Positions 8,236-19,029 of a stretch of 64,000 nucleotides of DNA are shown here, piece after piece. Made by a program: the position numbers and the translations under genes. The notes under the pieces were generated by a model, which did not search any database, was not told where the DNA came from, and saw only the letters and a list, made by a program, of their open reading frames with translations. Within the stretch, counting starts at the first letter, position 1; each line of letters opens with the position of its first letter. The DNA is from Pseudohoeflea sp964511625 (lineage in GTDB: Bacteria; Pseudomonadota; Alphaproteobacteria; Rhizobiales; Rhizobiaceae), in the NCBI GenBank assembly GCA_964511625.1, contig CAZEJG010000014.1, forward strand, positions 17,007 to 81,006. The letters are read 5' to 3'.

Positions 8236-8363
8236 CCGGGGACTGATCGGGCCGAGGCCAAAAGCTTTCAGGAACCGATTCAAGTCGCTGGCAAAGTGAG
8301 TCCGAAAACCGCGGCAAGCTGTTGATGCGAGACTCAATTCAGGCTTTGACGTCAGACCCAAGC

Positions 8364-8403
8364 GGGTTTCCGGGCACGCGCTTCGCCTGCGCCCCGGAAC
8401 CCC
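8364..8403. repeat. GC-rich imperfect hairpin between convergent genes
   Basis: Between the dinB and PCS-like gene ends, GGGTTTCCGGG (from 8364) can pair with CCCCGGAACCC (to ~8403) around a GC-rich inner stem with a CTTCG loop. No T-run follows on either strand, so it looks more like a REP-type palindrome or Rho-independent-like processing stop than a standard terminator. Confidence 0.4.
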
Positions 8404-8412
8404 CGAAGGAAC

Positions 8413-9177
8413 CTATTTGAGGATATGGACGAGGCCGCCGGTCTCGCCTTCGAGCACGCCATGTTCGGAGCTCGTGGGCTTCAGCATGGCCTTGAGCAGC
8501 ACCGGGGTCGGCGTCCAGTAGGGAATGTACCATTCCTGGTCGACCTCGAGGATGAGCACCTTGTCGGCCTCTGCATCATAGGCGCCGATGACCGAGACGT
8601 GCGGGCCGTCCCAGTCACCGGTCACCACACCCTGATTGAAATAGAGCAGCAGCGCGTCGTCGGCCGAGGCCTCGTTGGCCTTGAGAAGGTCGCGCACCGC
8701 ATCGAGCGTAGCGGCATCGTCGGACGACGGCTTGAGCACTTCGGTGCGATAGCCTTCCATCCCGGTGGCCCTCAGCGCCTCGTCGGTGAAGGAGACCAGC
8801 TGGTCGAACTTCACCCCGTCGCCGCCTTCCGCCGAGAGTTTTGCCCATTCGGGATCAGCGACGAGTTCGAGCATCTGCGGCTGGGTCGTCACCGTATCCT
8901 CGGCATGGGGCGGCAGCCCGCGCAGGCCGTTGAGCGCGCCGGTCACCGCTGCGATCGAGCAGGCCGAAGTGGTGAATTGCGGCTTCACGAAGGACGAAAA
9001 GGCCCAGTAGTCCGGCGCCGCGGCCTTGTTCAGATAGGCGTGATCGACCGTCAGCGGAATGGCATCCGAGCCAAGCTTGGGCGCGGGGTCCTCGGCCCGG
9101 ACGGGACCGGCGACCAGGAGGGCGGCGACGAGAAAAAGCCCCGGCACGGCCGGAGCGAAACGGGTGATGGTCTTCAT
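8413..9177 (-). CDS. Phytochelatin-synthase-like papain-fold protein, exported
   Basis: A 254-aa protein with a signal peptide (MKTITRFAPA, hydrophobic core GLFLVAALLVAG, cleavage probably after VRA at ~28). The mature part matches the phytochelatin synthase family: Cys73 in FTTSACSIAAVTGALNGL, His193 in DGPHVSVIGAYD, and Asp213 in VLILEVDQEW, the Cys-His-Asp triad of the papain fold in the right order and spacing. Bacterial members mostly hydrolyse glutathione to gamma-Glu-Cys rather than polymerise it (family knowledge). Export would place it in the periplasm. It is convergent with dinB and lies 73 bp downstream of dnaE; neither neighbour suggests metal detoxification. Substrate is inferred only. 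Confidence 0.75.
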   Translation of the reverse strand: MKTITRFAPAVPGLFLVAALLVAGPVRAEDPAPKLGSDAIPLTVDHAYLNKAAAPDYWAFSSFVKPQFTTSACSIAAVTGALNGLRGLPPHAEDTVTTQPQMLELVADPEWAKLSAEGGDGVKFDQLVSFTDEALRATGMEGYRTEVLKPSSDDAATLDAVRDLLKANEASADDALLLYFNQGVVTGDWDGPHVSVIGAYDAEADKVLILEVDQEWYIPYWTPTPVLLKAMLKPTSSEHGVLEGETGGLVHILK

Positions 9178-9250
9178 GTCTGAATGGTCCTGCGCGATTA
9201 CAGATCAGCGATAGTAGCAACCGCTGAAACGCCGTCAATCGGATGTTGGC

Positions 9251-12808
<3,558 letters not shown>

Positions 12809-12908
12809 AATCCGTCAATCCAGCTGCGATTCCCCAAACCGCAATTCTCTGGACATGGCGCCGGCTTGTCTAGTCACGAGACCGGGAAAGCCGTGGATCA
12901 GACGTGAA

Positions 12909-12994
12909 AGAAAAAGGTGCCGGCGGGCCCTGCCCGGACGAAGCTGCAAGCGGCTTCGCGATCGGGCGCGCGGGGCAGGCTCAGACCCGCCGGC
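12909..12994 (-). terminator. Terminator after the 33-aa SOS-type gene
   Basis: On the minus strand GCCGGCGGG (12994-12986) can pair with CCCGCCGGC (12927-12919), with further GC pairing inside, followed by a T-rich tract (complement of 12905-12915). It lies just downstream of the small ORF stop and ~100 bp before dnaE, so the small gene would be monocistronic. Confidence 0.5.
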
Positions 12995-13014
12995 CAGAGG
13001 ATCTGTTGGGGCTT

Positions 13015-13116
13015 CTAAAGCGCCAGCGCGATGATGCCGACGCTAGCGACGAAAAGCGACATGGAGACGAAGGCAGCGAGATCGCGGGCAAAGCCGGCAG
13101 GGGCGAAATCCAACAT
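13015..13116 (-). CDS. 33-aa single-helix membrane peptide, LexA-box promoter
   Basis: A short open frame of 33 codons plus TAG. The peptide starts MLDFAPAGFARDLAAFVS and continues as an uninterrupted hydrophobic stretch (SLFVASVGIIALAL) to its C-terminus, so it is predicted to be a single transmembrane helix with a ~12-residue N-terminal arm. ATG 13116 has a strong ribosome site, AGGAG, six bases upstream. Upstream is a near-consensus promoter (TTGACA, 17 bp, CAATAT) whose spacer contains a perfect GTTC-N7-GTTC LexA operator; downstream is a GC-rich hairpin with T-run. The size, single helix and SOS-type control recall SidA of Caulobacter, a 29-aa LexA-controlled division inhibitor. I do not claim sequence homology. 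Coding status is inferred from signals, not from a recognised family. Confidence 0.7.
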   Translation of the reverse strand: MLDFAPAGFARDLAAFVSMSLFVASVGIIALAL

Positions 13117-13145
13117 GGTCAACTCCTGTTTCCGTTTATGTTTTT

Positions 13146-13174
13146 ATATTGTTCCCTTTCTGTTCCATTGTCAA
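13146..13174 (-). promoter_or_regulatory. sigma70 promoter of the 33-aa gene
   Basis: Reading the minus strand, TTGACA (13174-13169) and CAATAT (13151-13146) are 17 bp apart. The -35 is a perfect consensus. The ATG is ~30 bp downstream of the -10. Confidence 0.75.
13151..13165 (-). promoter_or_regulatory. LexA box inside the 33-aa gene promoter
   Basis: GTTC CCTTTCT GTTC on the plus strand (GAAC AGAAAGG GAAC on the coding strand) fits GTTC-N7-GTTC exactly. It lies in the spacer between -35 and -10, overlapping the -10 by one base, ideal for repression. Confidence 0.8.
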
Positions 13175-13220
13175 CAGCGAATTGTCGCGTCAGGGGTAAC
13201 CGCCTTCCTGAACGCCAAAC

Positions 13221-13250
13221 AAAAAAAGACCCGGGCGGAAAGCCCGGGCC
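13221..13250 (-). terminator. Intrinsic terminator after hupB
   Basis: On the minus strand GGCCCGGGC, loop TTTCC, GCCCGGGTC, then seven T. One near-terminal pair is non-Watson-Crick. It lies 30 bp past the hupB stop. Confidence 0.88.
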
Positions 13251-13280
13251 TTTCGTGAATTCAGCGATGTCGAACGACGC

Positions 13281-13553
13281 TTAGTTCACGGCGTCCTTCA
13301 GACCCTTGCCGGCCGAGAACTTCGGCACGTTGCGGGCCGGGATCTGGACTTCGGCGCCCGTCGACGGGTTGCGGCCCGTGGTCGCTTCGCGACGCGAGAC
13401 GGAGAAGTTGCCAAAGCCGACCAGACGGACGTCGCCGCCGTTCTTCAGTTCGCCGGTGATCGTATCGAAGACAGCCTCAACAGCCTTGCCAGCGTCCCCC
13501 TTGCTGATACCCGCCTTGTCAGCGACTGCAGCAACTAGCTCGTTCTTGTTCAT
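13281..13553 (-). CDS. hupB: DNA-binding protein HU
   Basis: A 90-aa histone-like nucleoid protein that bends DNA as a homodimer. It starts MNKNELVAAVADKAGISKGDAGK and shows the HU signature GFGNFSVSRREATTGRNPSTG, with the arm Pro-containing RNPSTG loop that intercalates in the minor groove, and ends FSAGKGLKDAVN. Full length for the family. AAAGGG lies about 7 bases before the ATG. It follows lon at 214 bp, after lon's own terminator, so it has its own transcript, bounded by the terminator at 13221-13250. Confidence 0.97.
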   Translation of the reverse strand: MNKNELVAAVADKAGISKGDAGKAVEAVFDTITGELKNGGDVRLVGFGNFSVSRREATTGRNPSTGAEVQIPARNVPKFSAGKGLKDAVN

Positions 13554-13602
13554 CGTTTTTTCCCTTTCGGCATTTGACGACTCAAATTTAACATCGCTGG
13601 GG

Positions 13603-13630
13603 AATGTACGTATTCGGCGGTGGCTGGCAA
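13603..13630 (-). promoter_or_regulatory. Putative hupB promoter
   Basis: Minus strand TTGCCA (13630-13625) and TACATT (13608-13603), spacing 16 bp, ~50 bp upstream of hupB and downstream of the lon stop. A modest match. Confidence 0.35.
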
Positions 13631-13684
13631 GCCGGGAAAGCCGGTTTTAACCCGAAAAATAGCTATCATTCCGCACACGAAACA

Positions 13685-13713
13685 AAAAGGCGGGCCACGA
13701 GGACCCGCCTTTT
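13685..13713 (-). terminator. Intrinsic terminator after lon
   Basis: AAAAGGCGGG and CCCGCCTTTT form a perfect 10-bp stem around a 9-base loop. A run of T follows on the minus strand (complement of 13684-13688). It separates lon from hupB. Confidence 0.88.
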
Positions 13714-13767
13714 AGTCAAAATTGACAGTTTTGGAGCGAAACGGGACGAGAGCACCGTTCGCGTTAA

Positions 13768-16185
13768 TCAGTGAGCAACCGAAGCGCCGGTTTCCTCACC
13801 CTTGTCGGCCAGCGCTTCCGAGCTGACGTCCGGGGTCCAGGTGATGGCTTCGGGCGCGCGCACCAGAGCGTGCTCGAGCACCTCACCCATGCGCGAAACC
13901 GGAATGATCTCCAGGCCGTTCTTCAGCTTGTCCGGAATCTCCGGAAGATCCTTGGCGTTTTCTTCCGGGATGAGGACGGTCTTGATGCCGCCGCGAAGTG
14001 CGGCAAGCATCTTTTCCTTGAGCCCACCGATCGGCAGAACCCGGCCGCGCAACGTGATCTCGCCCGTCATCGCCACATCCTTGCGGACGGGAATGCCGGT
14101 CATCACGGAGACGATCGCGGTGACCATGGCGACACCCGCCGACGGCCCGTCCTTCGGGGTGGCCCCTTCGGGAACGTGGACGTGGATGTCGTTCTTGTCG
14201 AACATCGGCGGCTCGATGCCGAAATCGACGGCGCGCGAGCGGACATAGGAAGCCGCTGCCGAGATCGATTCTTTCATCACGTCGCGCAGGTTACCGGTCA
14301 CCGTCATCTTGCCCTTGCCGGGCATCATGACGCCTTCGATCGTCAGCAGTTCGCCGCCGACCTCGGTCCAGGCAAGACCGGTGACCACACCGACCATATC
14401 GTCGCTCTCGACTTCGCCGAAGCGGAAGCGCGGAACGCCGAGATAGTCTGCGAGGTTGTCGGCCGTGACTGCCACGGTCTTGCTCTCGCCCTTGAGGATT
14501 TCGGTGACCGCCTTGCGGCCGAGCTTCATCAGCTCGCGCTCGAAGTTACGCACACCGGCCTCGCGGGTGTAGGTCCGCACGATGGCGAGCAGTGCGTCGT
14601 CGGTGACCGAGAACTCCTCGGGCTTGAGCGCATGTTCGCGGATGGCCTTGGGCAGGAGGTGCCGCTTGGCGATCTCCAGCTTCTCGTCCTCGGTGTAGCC
14701 GGCGATACGGATGATCTCCATCCGGTCCATCAGCGGCGCGGGGATGTTGAGCGTGTTGGCCGTGGTGATGAACATCACGTTCGACAGGTCATATTCCACT
14801 TCGAGATAGTGGTCCATGAAGGTCGAGTTCTGTTCCGGATCCAGCACCTCCAGCATCGCCGAAGACGGATCGCCCCGGAAGTCCTGGCCCATCTTGTCGA
14901 TCTCGTCGAGCAGGAAGAGCGGGTTGGACTTCTTGGCCTTCTTCATCGACTGGATGACCTTGCCGGGCATCGAGCCGATATAGGTGCGGCGGTGACCGCG
15001 AATCTCGGCCTCGTCGCGCACGCCGCCGAGTGCCATGCGGACATATTCACGTCCGGTAGCCTTGGCGATCGACTTGGCGAGCGAGGTCTTGCCGACGCCG
15101 GGAGGTCCGACGAGGCAGAGGATCGGGCCCTTTACCTTGTTCGAGCGCGCCTGCACGGCGAGATACTCGACGATGCGCTCCTTGACCTTTTCGAGACCGA
15201 AATGGTCGGAATCGAGCACCTTCTCGGCCGCGTTGAGGTCGATCTTGACGCGCGAGCGCTTGCCCCAGGGCAGACCGAGCAGCCAGTCGAGATAATTGCG
15301 CACGACGGTGGCTTCCGCCGACATCGGGCTCATCTGCTTGAGCTTGCGCATCTCGGCGTCGGCCTTTTCACGGGCTTCCTTCGACAGCTTGGTCTTCTTG
15401 ACGCGTTCTTCCAGTTCGGCCATCTCGTCGCGGCCGTCATCGCCCTCGCCGAGTTCCTTCTGGATCGCCTTCATCTGCTCGTTGAGATAGTACTCGCGCT
15501 GCGTCTTCTCCATCTGGCGCTTGACGCGGCTGCGGATGCGCTTTTCGACTTGGAGAACGGAGATTTCGCCCTCCATGAATCCGAGCGCGCGCTCCAGCCG
15601 GCCCTTCACCGAAACGGTGGAGAGCATGTCCTGCTTTTCCGGGATCTTGATCGACAGGTGCGAGGCGACCGTATCGGCGAGCTTGGAGTAGTCGTCGATC
15701 TGACTCGCGGCTCCCACCACTTCCGGCGAGATCTTCTTGTTGAGCTTGACGTAGTTCTCGAACTCGGTGACCACCGAGCGCGCGAGCGCCTCGATCTCCA
15801 CGAGATCTTCCTCGGGCTCTTCCAGTTCGAAGGCGCGGGCTTCGTAATAGTCTTCGCGATCGTTATAGCCGATCACCTCGGCGCGGGCGCGGCCCTCGAC
15901 CAGCACCTTCACGGTGCCGTCCGGCAGCTTGAGGAGCTGCAGCACGTTGGCGACAGTGCCGATGTCATAGATGCCGTCCGGGCCGGGCTCGTCATCGGAA
16001 GCGTTGATCTGGGCGGCAAGCAGGATCTGCTTGTCCGAACCCATGACTTCCTCGAGCGCACGGATGGATTTTTCGCGTCCCACGAAGAGAGGCACGATCA
16101 TGTGGGGGAACACGACAATGTCGCGCAACGGAAGGACGGGATAGATACCGACGTCCTCGGGAGCGATGGGTGTCTTGTCGTTCAT
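13768..16185 (-). CDS. lon: ATP-dependent protease Lon
   Basis: An 805-aa cytoplasmic AAA+ serine protease for misfolded and regulatory proteins. Domain order: N-terminal substrate-binding LON domain (IYPVLPLRDIVVFPHMIVPLF at ~13), coiled linker, AAA+ ATPase with Walker A GPPGVGKTSL and Walker B PLFLLDEIDKMG, and a C-terminal protease domain with catalytic Ser near residue 680 in ATPKDGPSAGVAM and the Lys partner further on. Length is typical. The lon-hupB and clpP-clpX-lon adjacencies are widespread in proteobacteria. A 371-bp gap precedes it, containing a weak heat-shock-like promoter (see that entry). Confidence 0.98.
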   Translation of the reverse strand: MNDKTPIAPEDVGIYPVLPLRDIVVFPHMIVPLFVGREKSIRALEEVMGSDKQILLAAQINASDDEPGPDGIYDIGTVANVLQLLKLPDGTVKVLVEGRARAEVIGYNDREDYYEARAFELEEPEEDLVEIEALARSVVTEFENYVKLNKKISPEVVGAASQIDDYSKLADTVASHLSIKIPEKQDMLSTVSVKGRLERALGFMEGEISVLQVEKRIRSRVKRQMEKTQREYYLNEQMKAIQKELGEGDDGRDEMAELEERVKKTKLSKEAREKADAEMRKLKQMSPMSAEATVVRNYLDWLLGLPWGKRSRVKIDLNAAEKVLDSDHFGLEKVKERIVEYLAVQARSNKVKGPILCLVGPPGVGKTSLAKSIAKATGREYVRMALGGVRDEAEIRGHRRTYIGSMPGKVIQSMKKAKKSNPLFLLDEIDKMGQDFRGDPSSAMLEVLDPEQNSTFMDHYLEVEYDLSNVMFITTANTLNIPAPLMDRMEIIRIAGYTEDEKLEIAKRHLLPKAIREHALKPEEFSVTDDALLAIVRTYTREAGVRNFERELMKLGRKAVTEILKGESKTVAVTADNLADYLGVPRFRFGEVESDDMVGVVTGLAWTEVGGELLTIEGVMMPGKGKMTVTGNLRDVMKESISAAASYVRSRAVDFGIEPPMFDKNDIHVHVPEGATPKDGPSAGVAMVTAIVSVMTGIPVRKDVAMTGEITLRGRVLPIGGLKEKMLAALRGGIKTVLIPEENAKDLPEIPDKLKNGLEIIPVSRMGEVLEHALVRAPEAITWTPDVSSEALADKGEETGASVAH

Positions 16186-16556
16186 GTCTTTTCCTTTTCC
16201 GGCCGTCTTTCAGGCCCTTCGGCAACGCGCCGGCGGTCCCTTTCGAGGCAACCGCGCTTGCGTCCGTCCTGCGGCTCCGGATGCGAGATCCTTAACCGCT
16301 TCTTGACTGTATAAGTGGAAGCCAATCCTCAATAATTCAAGCCACGCGCACCAGAACGCACCGAACTCCGGATCAGTGATCCTACTGTGCTTTCTTTCCT
16401 GTGTGAACACTGCCAGCCCTGGCTTGGCCAGAGCTTGCGCCGGCTTTCAACCGGGAAATGCATCCGCAAGGTGCCGAAAGCACAGAAAATGGCCATCGCT
16501 GAACGCAATGAGGGCGGAAAACGGCCTCGCCGCTTCCCGCCCCCTGCAGATTTCAC
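16186..16556. other. Intergenic region between clpX and lon
   Basis: No credible gene. On the lon strand, CTTGAA (16341-16336) and CCACTTAT (16318-16311), 17 bp apart, weakly resemble an alphaproteobacterial sigma32 promoter, which would suit lon; I give this little weight. A frame at 16329-16556 (-) overlaps this gap but has a random-looking product. Confidence 0.35.
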
Positions 16557-17834
16557 TCAGGCCGTGGCGTTGCCCTTCTCGTCGTCGCGCTCGGAATAGA
16601 TGTAGAGCGGACGGGAGGAACCGGTGACGACTTCCTCGGAGATCACAACTTCGCGAACACCCTCGAGTTCGGGCAGTTCGAACATCGTGTCGAGCAGGAT
16701 CTTCTCCATGATCGAGCGAAGGCCGCGGGCGCCGGTCTTGCGCACGATGCCGAGTTTGGCGACCTCGCGCAGGGCGTCCTCGTGGAACGTCAGTTCCACG
16801 TCCTCCATCTCGAAAAGGCGCTGGTACTGCTTGACGAGCGCGTTCTTCGGCTCGGTCAGGATCTGGATCAGCGCATCTTCGTCAAGATCCTCGAGGGTGG
16901 CCAGCACCGGCAGACGGCCGATGAATTCCGGGATCAGCCCGAACTTCACCAGATCTTCCGGCTCAAGCCCCTTGAGCACGTCACCCACCCGGCGCTCGTC
17001 CTGCGCCTTGACCGTGGCGCCGAAACCGATCGACGTCTTCTCGCCGCGGGCGGAGATGATCTTGTCGAGACCGGCGAAGGCACCACCGCAGATGAACAGG
17101 ATGTTGGTGGTGTCGACCTGCAGGAATTCCTGCTGCGGGTGCTTGCGGCCGCCCTGGGGCGGAACCGAGGCCACCGTGCCTTCCATGATCTTGAGCAGCG
17201 CCTGCTGGACGCCCTCGCCCGACACATCGCGGGTGATCGAGGGATTGTCCGACTTGCGCGAGATCTTGTCGACCTCGTCGATATAGACGATGCCGCGCTG
17301 GGCGCGTTCGACGTTGTAGTCGGCAGACTGCAGGAGCTTGAGAATGATGTTCTCGACGTCCTCGCCGACATAGCCCGCTTCGGTCAGCGTGGTCGCATCC
17401 GCCATGGTGAAGGGCACATCGATGATGCGCGCCAGCGTCTGGGCCAGATAGGTCTTGCCGCAACCGGTGGGGCCCACGAGCAGGATGTTCGATTTCGCAA
17501 GCTCGATCTCGCTGTTCTTGGAGGCGTGATTGAGACGCTTATAATGGTTGTGCACCGCCACCGAGAGTATCTTCTTGGCGTCGTGCTGACCGATCACGTA
17601 TTCGTCGAGGGTGGTGATGATTTCCTGCGGGGTCGGAACCCCGTCGCGGGACTTCACCATCGAGGTCTTGTTCTCCTCGCGGATGATGTCCATGCACAGT
17701 TCGACGCATTCATCGCAGATGAAGACGGTCGGTCCGGCGATCAGTTTGCGAACCTCGTGCTGGCTCTTTCCGCAGAAAGAGCAGTAGAGAGTATTCTTGG
17801 AGTCACCGCCGTTGCTACCGCTGACTTTGCTCAT
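16557..17834 (-). CDS. clpX: ATP-dependent Clp protease ATP-binding subunit ClpX
   Basis: A 425-aa AAA+ unfoldase that recognises substrates and feeds them to ClpP. The N-terminal C4 zinc-binding domain is visible (YCSFCGKS and FICDECVELC); the AAA+ core has Walker A GPTGCGKTYLAQ, Walker B GIVYIDEVDKISRK and the RKSDNPSITRDVSGEGVQ segment; the IGF loop for ClpP docking is in EKTSIGFGATV. Full length. It lies 303 bp downstream of clpP on the same strand, the standard order. In alphaproteobacteria ClpXP degrades CtrA and other cell-cycle proteins (family knowledge), relevant to the CtrA-type site near clpP. Confidence 0.98.
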   Translation of the reverse strand: MSKVSGSNGGDSKNTLYCSFCGKSQHEVRKLIAGPTVFICDECVELCMDIIREENKTSMVKSRDGVPTPQEIITTLDEYVIGQHDAKKILSVAVHNHYKRLNHASKNSEIELAKSNILLVGPTGCGKTYLAQTLARIIDVPFTMADATTLTEAGYVGEDVENIILKLLQSADYNVERAQRGIVYIDEVDKISRKSDNPSITRDVSGEGVQQALLKIMEGTVASVPPQGGRKHPQQEFLQVDTTNILFICGGAFAGLDKIISARGEKTSIGFGATVKAQDERRVGDVLKGLEPEDLVKFGLIPEFIGRLPVLATLEDLDEDALIQILTEPKNALVKQYQRLFEMEDVELTFHEDALREVAKLGIVRKTGARGLRSIMEKILLDTMFELPELEGVREVVISEEVVTGSSRPLYIYSERDDEKGNATA

Positions 17835-18137
17835 TTCAACTTCCTTCCAGTCCGCTCCGGCCGGCTTTGCCGGAGCTGCCCGCTGCTGTGCGGTCGGTTC
17901 GGGAGTGACCGACGCACGGCCTTTCGGGGTACATTCCGGTCCCGAGACTAAGCCGTGTTTCGGGCCGAAGGCAACGATATCCCCGGCGATTCTGTCACGT
18001 TAAGCACTAGAGCTTCAACATAGGCTTAACGCGCATTATTAACGCGGGTCGCGCCGTACGCCAGTCCCCAGACCCCTTTTTCCGTAGGGAAAAGACGGGG
18101 ATCGGCGCCTGATCGCCGCGACCCGGCGTTGCCGCGC
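17835..18137. other. Intergenic region between clpP and clpX
   Basis: No gene seen. It contains three TTAA half-sites (around 17999, 18026 and 18039), of which the last two are nine bases apart, not the seven required for a CtrA box. The clpX promoter must lie here or clpX is read through from clpP. Confidence 0.4.
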
Positions 18138-18770
18138 CTACGCGGAGGCTTCACCTTCCATGTTGGCGCGCTTGTCGATGACCTTGTCGATCAGGCCGAA
18201 ATCCTTGGATTCGCCGGCCGTCATGAAGTGGTCGCGGTCGAGGGTCTTCTCCACCGTCTCGTAGTCCTGGCCGGTGTGCTCGACATAGACCTCGTTGAGA
18301 CGACGCTTCATCTTGATGATGTCCTGGGCGTGGCGCTCGATGTCCGAAGCCTGTCCCTGGAAGCCACCCGAAGGCTGGTGCACCATGATGCGGGCGTTCG
18401 GCGTCGCAAAGCGCATGCCCTTCTCGCCGGCGCACAGCAACAGCGAGCCCATCGAGGCCGCCTGGCCGATGCAGAGCGTCGAGACGGCCGGCTTGATGAA
18501 CTGCATGGTGTCGTAGATCGCCATGCCGGCGGTCACGACGCCACCGGGCGAGTTGATGTAGAGCGCGATTTCCTTCTTCGGATTTTCAGCCTCGAGGAAG
18601 AGAAGCTGGGCGCAGACCAGCGTTGCCATCTGGTCTTCGATCGGACCCGTGATGAAGATGATGCGTTCCTTGAGCAGTCGGGAGAAGATGTCGTAGGACC
18701 GTTCACCCCTGTTCGTCTGCTCGACCACCATCGGCACGAGCGCCATTGCAGTTTCGGTTGTCCTTGTCAT
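18138..18770 (-). CDS. clpP: ATP-dependent Clp protease proteolytic subunit
   Basis: A 210-aa serine protease forming the tetradecameric chamber that partners ClpX and ClpA. Catalytic triad residues are Ser106 (GQAASMGSLLL), His131 (MVHQPSGG) and Asp180 (LDRDHFM), in the same relative positions as E. coli ClpP. INSPGGVVTAGMAIYD is the conserved handle region. The start is ATG 18770 (MTRTTETAMALVP) with GGGGATTGGG just before it; ATG at residue 9 is an alternative. The gene is followed by clpX and lon on the same strand. Confidence 0.98.
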   Translation of the reverse strand: MTRTTETAMALVPMVVEQTNRGERSYDIFSRLLKERIIFITGPIEDQMATLVCAQLLFLEAENPKKEIALYINSPGGVVTAGMAIYDTMQFIKPAVSTLCIGQAASMGSLLLCAGEKGMRFATPNARIMVHQPSGGFQGQASDIERHAQDIIKMKRRLNEVYVEHTGQDYETVEKTLDRDHFMTAGESKDFGLIDKVIDKRANMEGEASA

Positions 18771-18909
18771 CCCAATCCCCTGTTCAGGCCCGGCCGCGTG
18801 TCGCGCCGGGAATCAGTGTCTTCTGTCAGCCTCTAGATAGAGACTGACCACCCACATCTTCAAGACGCAAGCCTTGCAATGCCGGCTCCGAACTTGTCGG
18901 AGCGCATGG

Positions 18910-18924
18910 TTAACGTTGCGTTAA
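18910..18924 (-). promoter_or_regulatory. CtrA-type box upstream of clpP
   Basis: On the minus strand TTAA CGCAACG TTAAC (consensus TTAA-N7-TTAAC, exact) at 18924-18909, 140 bp before clpP. On the plus strand it reads TTAA CGTTGCG TTAA, 105 bp before the P450 gene. Either gene could be the target. Confidence 0.55.
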
Positions 18925-19029
18925 TGCCGCCTCCCAGTTGCTCGCATGGTTACGATCGAACCGGATTGCGGAACCTGCGGACCTCAAAGCCGGTTGGAGA
19001 CAGGGGCGCATTGAGGTAACGGTTCGGCC

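Noticed and set aside
12904..13284. 126-codon plus-strand frame across the dnaE-hupB gap
   Set aside because: It runs antisense over the 33-aa gene, its promoter and the hupB terminator; no ribosome site or homology look.
13771..16314. 847-codon open frame antisense to lon (+ strand)
   Set aside because: Antisense to a clear lon gene; product composition (His/Asp/Arg) is the signature of an antisense frame.
16276..16315. LexA or CtrA site upstream of lon
   Set aside because: Only single half-sites (one TTAA, GAAC pair five bases apart nearby); no full operator.
18026..18042. Two TTAA half-sites between clpP and clpX as a CtrA box
   Set aside because: They are nine bases apart, not seven.
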